A stretch of 64,000 nucleotides of DNA from Saccopteryx bilineata (lineage: Eukaryota; Chordata; Mammalia; Chiroptera; Emballonuridae): the NCBI RefSeq assembly GCF_036850765.1, contig NC_089495.1:201315847-201379846 (forward strand). The letters are read 5' to 3'. The notes under the pieces are model-generated. The model made no database searches and was not told where the DNA came from. It saw only the letters and a list, made by a program, of their open reading frames with translations. Every line of letters starts with the position of its first letter. Position 1 is the stretch's first letter. Shown here in pieces: positions 13,500-22,788 of the stretch. A program made the position numbers and the translations under genes.

Positions 13500-15620
13500 G
13501 TATTTTTCTGAAGTGAGAAAGGGGGGCGGCAGAGAGACAGATTCCTGCATGCCGCCGACCAGGATGCACCCAGCATGCCCACTAGGGGGCAATGCTCTGC
13601 TGGAACCAGAGCCATTCTAGCGCCTGAGGCGGAGACCATGGAGCTGTCCTCAGCGCCCGGACCAACTTTGCTCCCATGGAGCCTTGGCTGCGGGAGGAGG
13701 AGAGAGAGATAGAAAGGAGGGGGGAAGGGTGGAGAAGCAGATGGGCGCTTCTCCTGTGTGCCCTGACCAGAAATCTAACCCGGGACTTCCACATGCCAGG
13801 CCAACGCTCTACCACTGAGCCAACTGGCCAGGGCCATTCAGCATCAGTTTTTGAGCTTCCCTTCTTTGCTTGATGCTATGGAGAATACAAAAATGCGTAA
13901 GATGGGTCTCTGTATTTGGGGAGCTGGGAAGAGTGTAGACATGTCAAAAAATAACCATTATGCCTGATCAGGCAGTGGTACAATGGATAGAGCGTTGGAC
14001 TGGGACATGGAGGACCCAGGTTCGAAACTCCAAGGTCGCCGGCTTGAGCCAAAAGGTCACTGGCTTGAGTTCCTGTCTGTCTGTCCCTGTCGCTCTCACT
14101 GACCCGGTCACTTTTTTTTGTTTTGTTTTCTAGAGACAATTGTGCTTAGCTAGCAGATACAGAGACTTCTTACAAAGTTAAAAGAGTTATAAAGTGGTGA
14201 ACCAAGGAAAGCTTGATTTGTTATATTAAATCCAGACTTGGGAGTGTTTATTCTTCCAGAAAACATTTATTGCACATCTGCTGTGTTCTAAGCACTGTGC
14301 CTGGCAGTTTTTAAATTTGCCCTTTAGGGTTCATGCATATCGTATAGTAAACTGGTATGTTTGTTTATCACTGCCTGCACTGTTATTTGTATAGAGCAAA
14401 AGCTTTGATCTGGTGATCCTGGCTTTTTAAGTCATCCGCTGATTTTAAAAGTTTAGTGTGCCTGCCCATAAACAATCCCCAGAGCAAACGCCCAGCTGGA
14501 TTACTGGTCCTTTCCTCAGTATTTCAGTAACTCCCTGTCTCGCTGCCTCTGCAGCGTGTCATACAGGCCACTGCTGGTGACTTTCTTTAAAAAGCTCCAA
14601 TGCTGTCACCTCAGAGACCTCCCGTGGCTTGCTGCCTTCCACCATGGGCTCCAGTCGGCCTCCCCAGCCTCGCCCGCATGCATCCACACAGCGCTCCTGT
14701 AACAGCCCCCACCACCCGTGTTCTGCACGTCACGTGTCCTGGGTCTTTGTTTATGCTAGCCCCTGACTCTGGAAGCCTTCACCACCCACTCCTTCTTACT
14801 GTGTCTCTAGACAGTCTGCTTACCCTTCTGTACTCACTCAGCTGTAACATTTTCAAGTGATGTCATTCTGCCTTGTATTACGTTTTCACCCCGTTAGATT
14901 CCAAACTCTTAATATGCGGTCTTTGTAAGCCTGTGTTTGGCAAGCGTGTATAAAGGTGAGAAATCCAGCTGATCAAATTGTCTGGAAAACATTGCTGAAC
15001 CTAGATTTTCTCCCCAAAACCTGTATTTTGAGGCCCCTGCCTTTATTGATACAGGAGTACAAGATACCAAACATGTAAATATACAGGGTTGTTTTTCTTT
15101 CTTTTTTGTAAATTGATTTTAGAGAGAGAGAAAGGGAGAGAGAGAGAGACAGGAACATTGATCTGTTCCTGTATGTGCCTTGATCAGGGATCAAAACAGC
15201 AACCTACGTGCTTTCGGACGACGCTCTAGCCAACTGAGCTATCTGGCCAGGGAAATACAGAAGGTTGTAATTCTTTATTTGATGACTGTTGTGAGAGAAA
15301 AACCATAGAGGGTTCAATGTTAGACGGGACAGCCAAAAAGACCTTGAGGTAGAAAAGAGGGTGTAAGGAATGACAAACCCACCACCTCCAGGGCATAGGA
15401 AAGGGCTAAGAAACGGGCAGGGTAGGTGCACAGGGCTAGGACAGGGCCAGTTGTGCTGGGAAGCCATCAAAACCCCAGCAGGTGACCACAGCCATGGGTC
15501 TAGTTCACTTTTTAAAGAAGTAGGTAACTTGCCCCTCATATTATGTAAGGCAGTAGGAGGAATTAGACTCAACATGTAGTTCTTTTTTTCTTTTTCTTTT
15601 TTTTTATTCATTATAGAAAG

Positions 15621-15651
<31 letters not shown>

Positions 15652-16352
15652 GGGGGAGAAGCAGGAAGCATCAACTCCCATATGTGCCTTGACCAGGCAA
15701 GCCCAGGGTTTTGAACCGGCAATCTCAGCGTTTCCAGGTTGACGCTTTATCCACTACACCACCACAGGTCAGGCTCAACATGTAGTTCTTTAAAGACTCT
15801 ACTTATAACTGATTCAGAAAATGAAATTAGCCCTGGCTGGATAACTCAGTTGGTTAGAGCATCAACCCAAGTTGCAGGTTTGATCCCTGGTCAGGGCACA
15901 TACTGTATAAGAATCAACCAATGAGTGCATAAATGAATGGAATAACAAATCGATGTCTCTTCCCTACCCCACCTGCCAAGATAAATACATTAAAAAATTT
16001 TTTTTTGCCTGACCTGTGGTGGCGCAGTGGATAAAGCGTCGACCTGGAAATGCTGAGGTCGCCGGTTCGAAACCCTGGGCTTGCCTGGTCAAGGCACATA
16101 TGGGAGTTGATGCTTCCAGCTCCTCCCCCCTTTCTCTCTCTCTGTCTCTCCTATCTCTCTCTCTCCCTCTCCTCTCTAAAAAATGAATAAATAAAAAAAA
16201 AATTTTTTTAGGGCCCTGGCCATGTGACTCAGTAGACAAAGCATCATCCCAGCACACCGGGATTGCAGGTTGAACCCCAGTCAGGGCACATAGGAGAAGC
16301 AGTCAATGAATGCACAACAAATGGAACGACTAAGTGGAACAATGAGTTGATG

Positions 16353-16389
<37 letters not shown>

Positions 16390-19300
16390 CAATGGAAGAT
16401 TTTTGTTTAATTATAAAAAAGAAAAGGAAGTTGGCCAGGTTTTTAGATCTATTCAGAAATATCAGATATAAGGTGCACCGTATGAATATATCTCCCATTT
16501 TGTATTTTGGTAATTTCTTTGGCTAATTCAGTCACCTGCAGACTGAGCTGTTGATCCTGGAAGATCATTTTCGTGCCAAGCCATTTCTTACATTTCTAGC
16601 ACTTCATAAGATTCTCTCTTTTTTTTTTTTTTTTTTTTTAGGTTGAATGCAATTCTCGCCTGAACCCTATAAATACAACGTTGCTAAAGGTAATGTGTGT
16701 TCTTTCCTTATTGCCAACCATTTGTGAATAGATTATACATGGTTCAGATTACTCTATTTCTGGGGTAGTTGCCCAGAAAGAAGGAAAGCTTTTTTCTACC
16801 TCTCTGAGATTCTCTCATTCTCTTTCTCTCTCTCTTTCCCATTGATTTGAGAGAGAGAGAGAGAAGCATCATCTCACTATTCCACATAGTTGTTCCACTT
16901 AGTTGTGAACCCACTGGCTGCTTCTCAGTCCTGACCAGGGCTTGAGGCACACCCGGGCAGTGCTTTATCCACTGGGCCACCTGGCCAGGGCCTCGTTCTC
17001 TCTCGTTTAAAAATTATTTTTTTTCCTGAATATATTCTCACTGTAGAAAATTGGGAAATAGAGAAAAAATAGGAAGATTAAAATATAGTTACCCATAATC
17101 CTACACCCAAAGGGAACCTCTGATGAAAATATTGATGTCTTACTCGTTTTTAGATCATTAAGAGGATAGGATAGTGGTAGTCCTGTATCTGTTTTACTCA
17201 GCTCTTTGACATGCACATTTTCCCATGTCATTATAAACTTGATCAGCATTATTTAGTTTTGTGAGGATTAAGACAACAGATGAAATTCTTTACATGCTAA
17301 CTCCTATTGTTTTAGTAAGGAGGCTTCCAATGACCTTCCAACGAGAAGAGTGAACACATTTTTGTTCTCTAGGGCAAATAGAGAGCAACTCTTGCACTAC
17401 ATCTTTAGGGTTAGTATCCAGTTTCTCTCCCTTTCGACTGTACTCCAGGCAAGAATGCCCACCTTGCTCTTTTTGTAGAAGCTCTGGTAAAATGCTCAGG
17501 AACCCGACCTTCTGGTTTAAAGTTGGGTTACTGTAGATTTCACTGCTGATTTTGTGGTGCTCACTGAGGCTTTCTAAGCCTGAAACACCTGCTTGTCTCC
17601 CTTTCTCTCTGAAGTGAGCTTGAGAGGAAAGTGCTTCCAGAGCAGCTCGTAGTTCCTGGAACTATAGCATGAGGTTAATACTCTGACGTGACAAAACGAA
17701 GTCTTCTAGGGTCTGGGTGATTGAACTTGACTAAAAGACAGATTTTTCTTTTCTTTTTTTAAGTATGTGGTTTCAAATTAGTTTTTCACTGAAGGTTTGA
17801 AGTCATATTTGAAAAACAGAAAAGTGAATCTACAGTAGCTATAGACGTGGTTATTTCTGGGCAGAAATGGCCATCTACAACAGCACGAGGGAACCGACTC
17901 TAGCTATCTGATAGACATCAGGCCTGGAAATAGTCTCTCCCAGTACTTTCTCTCTGCCTATGGCAACTGCTCTATGGCACTAATCAGAGTTGGACTCCTA
18001 AACATCATGAAAATATAACCTACTCCTGTTAGGTCTGTTTTATCCTTAAATCAGGTTAAATGTTTGTTCTTGCTCTTATGCTTAGAATTTTCAGGGGTCT
18101 GTTTCTTGTTAACCTCAAATTTCTATCTTCTGTGGTCTCCCATCTGCTAAGTAATAGTCCCTCCCTCAAGCAGTTTTTGGGCTAGTGAACAGAAACCATG
18201 GGTTTACATCTCTTTTTTAAATGCCAGTCAGCCTGAATTGGATTCTGTCTGAGTACTGAATGCATAACATCTGGAAGGAAGAGGGTGGGCTTGTGGTCGG
18301 CCAGCATCCCCTAGAAATAGTGTTATCTGCAGCGCCCAGAAGCTTGTTGGAGATGCAAGCTCTTGAGGGGCCCCACACACACACACACACAGAATTTCTA
18401 GAGCAGGAACTCAAGAATCTTGAGTTTTGCCTGACCAAGCGGTGGTGCAGTGGATAGAGCATCAACCTGGGATGCTGAGGTCCCAGTTTCAAAATTCAAG
18501 GTCGCCAGCTTGAGCACAGGGTCATCAACATAATCCCAAGGTCGCTGGCTTGAGCAAGGGGTCACTGGCTCAGCTGTAGCCCACCAGTCAAGGCACATAG
18601 GAAAAACCAATCAGTGAACAACTAAGGAGCCGCAACGAACAATTGATGCTTCTAATCTCTCTCTCTTCCTGTCTCTATCTGTCCTTCTCTCTGACTCTCT
18701 CTCTGTCTCTGTCACACACAAGAAAAAGTGTACTGAGAAGATGTATACACACTTGGATGCAGTTAAACATTAAGTTAAGGAACCTAAAGTTCAATCCTCC
18801 CTGTTAGAAAGGACTTGTGGATATTCGGAGCATTTCCTTTAAGTCCAAGTCCCAGTTGACTCACATATTTTTCTCTTCTAGATGGCAGACTGTGGTGGAC
18901 TGCCCCAAGTAGTTCAGGTAAGGAAATTTTTTTTTAAAGCACTTCTTTGACTCTGTCCCTCATTGCCTATACAAAAATTAATGCCTTCTTGCCTGACCAG
19001 GTGGTGGCGCAGTGGATAGAGCATCAGACTGGGATGCAGAGGACCCAGGTTCGAGACCCCGAGGTCGCCAGCTTGAGCGCAGGCTCATCTGGTTTGAGTA
19101 AAAGCTCACCAGCTTGGACCCAAGGTCACTGGCTTGAGCAAGGGGTTACTCGGTCTGCTGTAGCCCCATGGTCAAGGCACATATGAGAAAACAATCAATG
19201 AACAACTAAGGTGTCGCAATGAAAAACTAATAATTGATGCTTCTCTTCTCTCTCTGTTCCTGTCTGTCTGTCCCTATGTATCCCTCTCTCTGACTCTGTC

Positions 19301-22115
19301 TCTGTAAAAAAAAAAAAAAATTAATGCCTTCTTATTTTGTCCCCTAGCCTGGGAAGCTCACCGAAGCCTTCAAGTACTTTTTGCAAGGAATGGGCTACAG
19401 TGAGTAGTACACAGTTTTCTACCTAACAAAGATTTACTGATGATGGGGTCATTTTGACATGTTGTGGGAGTCCACAGTTCCCAGGGAATACCTGTGTGCT
19501 AGCCAGCCTGAAGTCAAGTAGAATCCAAAATGTTTCTGGAACATTCATCTGTGTGTGTACATATGTATGTATATGTATGTGATGAGCTAACACACTATTA
19601 ATCACTTAGCAGCTATATGCCAAGCACTTTGTATTTATAACTTTTAGAGGTAAGATCTGTTGTTAGTACTCTTTTGTAAAAGAAGACGTTGAGGCTCAAA
19701 AGGCTAAAAGCACATTTCCCAGGGAATAACTCAGCCACAGAATCACGATTCAAACCCTGGTGGTCAGGTTTCCAGAGCGCTTGTTTTCAACCATTAAAGC
19801 TTGGGCTGGCCTAGCAGTGAGTCTGAAATTATGATTTGCGTTTGAACTCAGCTGGTTGGTTGATGACTCCTTGCCCAGAGAAACAAAATGGTGACCAGAG
19901 AAGACAAGAGTAGTGTCCTCCACCACAGGAGATGAGCTTACAAAGTGCTTGAGAGTTAGTCCAAGGATATGTCCATGCCGCGTGCCGCTGTTCTGTTCTC
20001 TTATATTGTGAGACCCCTGGGCTTTCTCATTTGTCACAGAATATCTATACTCGCTGTATTCATGGAGTTTTAACAAGAAAAACTCCTCCGTGCAGGTAGA
20101 GAGCTGTTTGCACAGAAGCGTGGTTTTCTCCTGTCTTTGGTATTGGTGTGGATAACAGCCACTGGGCACAGGCCAGGCTCCTGGGTTCAACCCTGTGCCC
20201 AGCAGGCGGACTGTGTATGTATTGTCTACAGTGGCTGTGTGGTCCCTGTCTGGTCTGTCACCAGCTGAGCCCACACCGTGTCCCTCTGGGTCACTGGGAG
20301 GCACGGAAGTCCCTTTCCTAGCCAGGTCTCTCATCCCTGTCCTAGGAGACAGCTGACCTTCCAGCTCATTTCTAATCCAAAGCAGGGGTAGCTGTTGGTA
20401 GTGGCAGGGAAAATGGTTACTTTTTTTTTTTTTTTAATTCATTTTAGAGAGGAGAGGGAGAGAGAGAGAAGGGGGGGGAGGAGCTGGAAGCATCAACTCC
20501 CATATGTGCCTTGATCAGGCAAGCCCAGGGTTTCGAACCGGCGACCTCAGCATTTCCAGGTCGACGCTTTATCCACTGCGCCACCACAGGTCAGGCCGAA
20601 AACGGTTACTTTTGACTCATTGAGAGAAGTCACATCTCAGATGCTATTGAAGCATCAGTCAGCCTTACCTCCTCTCGGCAACCCTAAAATAAAACTTCAT
20701 CCCTGGCTTAGGATATTCTGTCAGTATCTGCTGGACAGCTGAGGTTGCCACTTGGCACTCTTAGGTCACTAACGTGCCTTTTCCTGTGTCCATCTGCTTC
20801 CAGTCCCGTATGTGCAGCTCAGTCACCTGAGCACCGAGTCAGGTACCTTCCCCTGTGCTGGCTCTGCCCTGCCCTGCCTCCAGCCACGCTCTCTGGCTGC
20901 ACTGGCTGCCTGCAGCATGTCCGCGGTGTTCTGTGCAGTGAGAGCCCGATAGAACGGGCTCATCGTGCCCCAGAAGGGTTAGCCTGTAGGTCCGGCCCAG
21001 GCCCCAGGAAGGAAGGGAGGGGCGGGTTATTCTATCCAGGCTCCCTCTCGTCATCCCACATTGAGATACTGAGACTTTATAGGCAGGACCCCTCTTCTGC
21101 CATTACCTCTGGATCCTTGCCTTAACCCCCAAGCACAGGAATCAAAGGGCGCCCTTGATTCTAAATAAGATCATCAGAGTCTGCCCAGAAAATTCTGCAG
21201 GTGATGGCATCTTTTGACCTCGGCATTAAAATAACTGCTGGGGAATGGCTTCTGCTTCAGAAAGATAGGCAAGGAAGTTATGCCAGGTAAGGCCCTGTTC
21301 TGGCCAAGTTGGAGGACCTTAGGATCAGAGCAGTGGCAGAGCAGGGTCTGAGTTGAACACCCACCCCAGGACCCTTCCCTCTCAGGCAGCCTGTACCTCA
21401 CGCCTGTGCTGAGTCCAGCTCCTGCCTCCCTACCCCTACCCCCGCCCCTTCCTACGTGTCTGCTCCCAGGCAGCAGGGGTAGCCTGTGCACATGGGTGGC
21501 AGTCTTGTTGTATCGGGCTTGCACTGTGTTTGTGAAACACCTTCATACTTGTGTGGTTTGTCTTTCTTTTGGTTTAGTCTTGCATGCACTGCAGGTTTTG
21601 GTACCTATATGGGTTCCCAAAGCCTCCTTCCTAATTACTCACGATTAGTGGCAGAGGCATAGCTAGGAGGCTCTACTCTGAACTCAGGTTTCCCCTTGTT
21701 CTGCGGTGGACTAGAATCTGCTGAGATTCCAACCAGATCTAGAGGGTTCGAGCCACCTTGCCGATAGCCACTCACCTAGAGCAAATAATGCAAAATGAAG
21801 ATGGCTGTATCTTGTCCTGGGTTTTACCTTAAATGGATTGGGAAAGCTAAATATATAGCCTCTGGTGAAACTTCTGGAGGAACAGAGTTTAACCAGGGCT
21901 CCACCTTCCAGTCCTCTTGGTTCTTTCTTACAGTACCATCTGCCAGCATGACCCGGCTCGCCCGATCACGAACGCACTCAACCTCGAGTAGTATCGGCTC
22001 TGGAGAAAGTGCCTTCAGCCGATCTGTCACCAGCACTCAGTCAGATGGAACTCAAGAATCCTCTGAGTCCCCTGAGATTCTGGACAGACACCACACCATG
22101 GAGTTGTCCTGCTAA
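1325..22115 (+). CDS. NDRG3: NDRG3, C-terminal two thirds (partial gene, 11 coding exons)
   Basis: NDRG3 belongs to the N-myc downstream-regulated family: cytosolic proteins with an alpha/beta-hydrolase fold that lack a working hydrolase triad. NDRG3 is known as a PHD2/VHL-controlled, lactate-stabilised factor that promotes RAF-ERK signalling in hypoxia. Eleven exons with GT-AG borders and compatible phases join into one frame of 260 residues after a split first codon. Family marks are the GVGAGAY nucleophile-elbow-like loop (exon 1325-1385), the [12 protein letters not shown] block, [38 protein letters not shown] and [13 protein letters not shown] Ser/Thr/Arg-rich tail follows, ending MELSC. 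Sequence details such as [11 protein letters not shown] and [10 protein letters not shown] fit NDRG3 better than NDRG1, 2 or 4. The N-terminal third, about 128 residues as recalled from human, lies left of the window. No frameshift or premature stop was seen, so the gene looks intact. Confidence 0.96.
1386..2390. other. NDRG3 intron, no feature recognised
   Basis: AT-rich intronic sequence; nothing supportable seen. Confidence 0.4.
2391..3086 (+). mobile_element. L1 3' end (sense), split by a SINE
   Basis: A typical mammalian L1 3' UTR: a G-rich 'GGGAGGGGGCTTAGGGGGATG' type block, TGTACACCTGAAACTAAT and a poly(A) end at 3071-3086. A family A SINE interrupts it at 2601-2918. It ends 50 bp before an NDRG3 exon. 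Confidence 0.75.
2601..2918 (-). repeat. SINE family A inside the L1 3' end
   Basis: Minus orientation from the poly(T) start to the CCGGGTCAGG head. GAATATAGTC occurs just before and just after it, consistent with a duplicated target in the L1. Confidence 0.85.
3137..3223 (+). CDS. NDRG3: NDRG3 exon LSHPELVEG...AASK
   Basis: This 87-bp exon encodes 29 residues in phase 0, with acceptor CTATTTCAG and donor GTAAGC. The block [20 protein letters not shown] is among the best conserved of the family. The poly(A) end of an L1 copy lies about 50 bp upstream. Confidence 0.96.
3270..4245 (-). mobile_element. Old L1 fragment (antisense)
   Basis: It reads as the complement of degenerate L1 3' sequence, with phrases such as GGGAGTGGAATTACTGGGTCA and the poly(T) tracts of nested remnants. 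No intact reading frame. Confidence 0.6.
4246..5429. other. NDRG3 intron, no feature recognised
   Basis: Unremarkable AT-rich intron. Confidence 0.4.
5430..5486 (+). CDS. NDRG3: NDRG3 exon [19 protein letters not shown]
   Basis: This 57-bp, 19-codon exon in phase 0 runs from acceptor TCTTTTTAG to donor GTAAGT. It encodes part of the helical cap region. Confidence 0.95.
5487..5890. other. NDRG3 intron, no feature recognised
   Basis: No repeat or motif recognised. Confidence 0.4.
5906..6080 (+). repeat. SINE family D
   Basis: Head GGATAGCTCTGTTGGTTAGAG, B box GGTTGCCAGTTCGATTCC and tail AAAATCAATAAATT. The 5' target copy is AAAAGAACCTTAGAG at 5891-5905; its partner lies beyond the next SINE, at 6287-6301. 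Confidence 0.88.
6108..6286 (+). repeat. SINE family B (diverged)
   Basis: It shares CCCTGGGCTTGCCTGGTCAA and GAGTTGATGCTTCTC with family B, and has a run of 14 C residues. It lies between the D element and the shared 3' target copy. Confidence 0.75.
6466..7970 (-). mobile_element. L1, 5'-truncated, recent, with 17-bp target duplication
   Basis: It is the last ~1.5 kb of an L1 on the minus strand, starting with the poly(T) (its poly(A)) and covering the C-terminal part of ORF2. Two long minus-strand pieces, about 7994-7512 and 7121-6774, translate as recognisable ORF2 with stops between them, so it is inactive. TACAGCATGTGTTTTTT flanks it at 6448-6464 and 7971-7987. It lies in the NDRG3 intron, antisense to the gene. 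Confidence 0.92.
8112..8296 (-). repeat. SINE family D
   Basis: Minus orientation: TTATTGATTGGTTTTAGAGAG at the 3' side, CCTGACCAGGGATCAAACC box and CAGCCAGGGCC head. Confidence 0.87.
8297..9010. other. NDRG3 intron, no feature recognised
   Basis: Non-repetitive as far as visible. Confidence 0.4.
9020..9179 (-). repeat. SINE family D
   Basis: Head complement CAGCTGAGCTACCTGGTTAG and an AAATTAATAAATAAAA tail. Flanked by CCTGATATT and CCTGATGTT, a near-perfect target duplication. Confidence 0.87.
9380..10545 (-). mobile_element. Old L1 ORF2 fragment (antisense), split by a SINE
   Basis: Complement of degenerate ORF2 sequence, with phrases like GAATAGGAGTGATGAGAGTAG and GTTAAGTGCTTTTTTTGTAT. 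A family A SINE interrupts it at 10093-10333. Confidence 0.65.
10093..10333 (-). repeat. SINE family A inside old L1
   Basis: Minus orientation with ATGAGAAGCATCAACTC and the diverged CCACCGATCAGG head; flanked by TGGTCTATA and TGGTCTGTA. Confidence 0.83.
11057..11227 (+). repeat. SINE family D
   Basis: CCTGACCAGATAGCTTGATTGG head, GGTTGCCAGTTCAATCC box, a C/T-rich middle and a GAAATCAATAAAAAAAA tail. Confidence 0.86.
11454..11514. repeat. (CT)n(CA)n compound microsatellite
   Basis: About 19 CT units followed by about 12 CA units, within a diverged MIR-like block (11330-11600). Confidence 0.95.
11868..11971 (+). CDS. NDRG3: NDRG3 exon [11 protein letters not shown]...YNG
   Basis: This 104-bp exon follows acceptor GTTCTAG and ends with a split Gly codon before donor GTACAG, a weaker than average donor. 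It encodes the amphipathic cap helices, including [15 protein letters not shown]. Confidence 0.95.
11972..12772. other. NDRG3 intron, no feature recognised
   Basis: No repeat identified. Confidence 0.4.
12773..12838 (+). CDS. NDRG3: NDRG3 exon [21 protein letters not shown]
   Basis: This 66-bp exon has acceptor TTCTCTCTAG and donor GTGAGT. It starts by completing the split Gly and ends in a split Lys. The [11 protein letters not shown] stretch helps to identify NDRG3 among its paralogues. Confidence 0.95.
12955..13006 (+). CDS. NDRG3: NDRG3 exon [17 protein letters not shown]
   Basis: This 52-bp exon has acceptor CTTCCACAG and donor GTAAGT. The upstream intron is only 116 bp. The exon encodes the core beta strand LLVVGD followed by the acidic-loop region. 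Confidence 0.95.
13472..13835 (-). repeat. SINE family C, single-unit form
   Basis: A run of about 28 T residues, then TATTTTTCTGAAGTGAGAAA, the GC-rich body with one CACTAGGGGGCAATGCTCTG unit, and the CCAACTGGCCAGGGCC head. Confidence 0.9.
13962..14115 (+). repeat. SINE family A, internally deleted
   Basis: The head and first GGTCGCCGGCTTGAGCC unit jump directly to GTTCCTGTCTGTCTGTCC; the middle ~180 bp is missing. Confidence 0.82.
14240..14335 (+). repeat. MIR fragment
   Basis: It carries the motif TTATTGCACATCTGCTGTGT plus TAAGCACTGTGCCTGGCA. Confidence 0.5.
14500..14945 (+). repeat. L2 3' end (old)
   Basis: A pyrimidine-rich L2-like sequence with the order 'CACCATGGGCTCC..', 'CTCTGGAAGCCTTCACC', and 'TAGATTCCAAACTCTTAA'. 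Confidence 0.5.
15103..15254 (-). repeat. SINE family D
   Basis: TAAATTGATTTTAGAGAG to CTAGCCAACTGAGCTATCTG and GCCAGGG. Confidence 0.87.
15586..15773 (-). repeat. SINE family B with perfect 18-bp duplication
   Basis: Minus orientation, GCATCAACTCCCATATGTGC to CACCACAGGTCAGG. CTCAACATGTAGTTCTTT is found at 15568-15585 and again at 15774-15791. Confidence 0.95.
15830..15998 (+). repeat. SINE family D (first of three in tandem)
   Basis: GCCCTGGCTGGATAACTCAG head, GCAGGTTTGATCCCTGGTC box. Confidence 0.86.
16007..16201 (+). repeat. SINE family B (second of three)
   Basis: GCCTGACCTGTGGTGGCGCA head, GGTTCGAAACC box and an A-rich AATGAATAAATAAAAA tail. Confidence 0.92.
16211..16397 (+). repeat. 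SINE family E (third of three), (CT)n tail
   Basis: GGCCCTGGCCATGTGACTCA head, GGAACGACTAAGTGGAACAA segment and about 16 CT units. Confidence 0.87.
16642..16689 (+). CDS. NDRG3: NDRG3 exon [16 protein letters not shown]
   Basis: This 48-bp exon in phase 0 ends at donor GTAATG. Its acceptor is extreme: 21 consecutive T residues (16619-16639) run straight into AG. Confidence 0.95.
16840..16992 (-). repeat. SINE family E
   Basis: It runs from ATTGATTTGAGAGAG through GTTCCACTTAGTTGTG to the CACCTGGCCAGGGCC head. Confidence 0.85.
16993..18365. other. NDRG3 intron, no clear feature
   Basis: 17010-17250 resembles a very old interspersed repeat (an 'ATAGTTACCCATAATCCTAC' phrase); the rest shows nothing. 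Confidence 0.35.
18429..18724 (+). repeat. SINE family A
   Basis: GCCTGACCAAGCGGTGGTGC head, GGTCGCTGGCTTGAGC and the GTCACTGGCTCAGCTG unit; CT-rich end to CACACAAG. A short CA run lies just upstream (18373-18391). Confidence 0.9.
18882..18917 (+). CDS. NDRG3: NDRG3 micro-exon [12 protein letters not shown]
   Basis: A 36-bp, 12-codon exon in phase 0 between TTCTCTTCTAG and GTAAGG. It is too short to appear as an open reading frame of its own, but the MADCGGLPQ motif is diagnostic of the family. Confidence 0.95.
18991..19315 (+). repeat. SINE family A filling a small NDRG3 intron
   Basis: Full-length with an 18-bp perfect duplication AAAAATTAATGCCTTCTT at 18973-18990 and 19316-19333. It occupies most of the 430-bp intron between exons ending 18917 and starting 19348. 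Confidence 0.96.
19348..19399 (+). CDS. NDRG3: NDRG3 exon [17 protein letters not shown]
   Basis: This 52-bp exon has acceptor TTTTGTCCCCTAG and donor GTGAGT. A SINE and its target duplication end 14 bp before the exon. Confidence 0.95.
19575..19770 (+). repeat. MIR
   Basis: Order of MIR blocks: TGCCAAGCACTTTGTATTT, GTTGAGGCTCAAAAGG, ACAGAATCACGATTCAAACC. Confidence 0.6.
20425..20597 (-). repeat. SINE family B
   Basis: Poly(T) start, GCATCAACTCCCATATGTGC and CACCACAGGTCAGG head. The flanks GAAAATGGTTACTTTT and GAAAACGGTTACTTTT differ by one base. Confidence 0.93.
20804..20842 (+). CDS. NDRG3: NDRG3 39-bp cassette exon [12 protein letters not shown]
   Basis: The acceptor is CTGCTTCCAG and the donor GTACCT. 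The exon is exactly 39 bp and both flanking junctions share the same phase. Skipping it would join TAC A to TA CCA and keep the frame, so it is a likely alternatively spliced cassette. That is inference from phase and length. Confidence 0.9.
20843..21933. other. NDRG3 last intron, no feature recognised
   Basis: Moderately GC-rich, non-repetitive as far as visible. Confidence 0.4.
21934..22115 (+). CDS. NDRG3: NDRG3 terminal coding exon (Ser/Thr/Arg-rich tail)
   Basis: The acceptor is TTTCTTACAG. The exon encodes [19 protein letters not shown] followed by a Ser-rich tail and ends MELSC then TAA. In the family this tail is disordered and heavily phosphorylated; RSRTHS is the type of basic-directed site used by AGC kinases. 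Confidence 0.96.
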
Positions 22116-22782
22116 GCAGATGCTCCTCCGCCGGACCGGACAAGTCCGTCCTCCTTCGAACGACCACTCCATAGTATGACGTTTCATCCAGCAAACGGGC
22201 ATCTATCTTTAGATCCTGCATGACCACTGACTCTTTCTCTGTGGTATCCTGAGTTTATCGTTCTCTGCCTGCCCGCCCCCCTTTTTGTATGTACCAGGAA
22301 CCATGTCCATGCTGTTACTGTAACATTCCAACATCTTTAGCTGATCAAATCTCCTTCCTTTCTCTTGCCAGCTTTTCCCAACTACGTATCTGATAAGATT
22401 CTTTGATCCTGACGTATGTGTGTGAGCACGCGTGTCTGTATTTGTGTGTGCATAGTTCTGTGATTTTAGACATGCTTTCTTGTAGAGCTTCTGCAAAGAA
22501 CAAAACAAAAAGGGTATTTTTTTCTTTTGCATTTCCAGTGGTGTTTTGGGGAGAAATAGGCAGAACAGATTTCTAAGTTGGGTAGGTTCTAATTGGTTCC
22601 TAGTTGGTCAACAAGATTTGCAAAGTGACTGCTGGAGAGAACAGCTCTGAGGACCATGGAGGATCACAGTTACCGTTTGGACTGTGGATTGATTGTGACC
22701 AACGGAAGGGATCCTATTCCATAGAGAACCAGCGTGGCCAGCCACCTCCTCCCATCTGAGGGAGCTCAGACACTATTCTATA

Positions 22783-22788
22783 AATAAA
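22783..22788 (+). terminator. NDRG3 proximal poly(A) signal AATAAA
   Basis: A canonical hexamer inside the 3' UTR, 668 bp after the stop codon. Usage is unknown. Confidence 0.5.

Noticed and set aside
19750..20334. 194-residue open frame on the minus strand in an NDRG3 intron
   Set aside because: No recognisable domain, partly MIR-derived, no splice or promoter context; random open frame in GC-moderate sequence.
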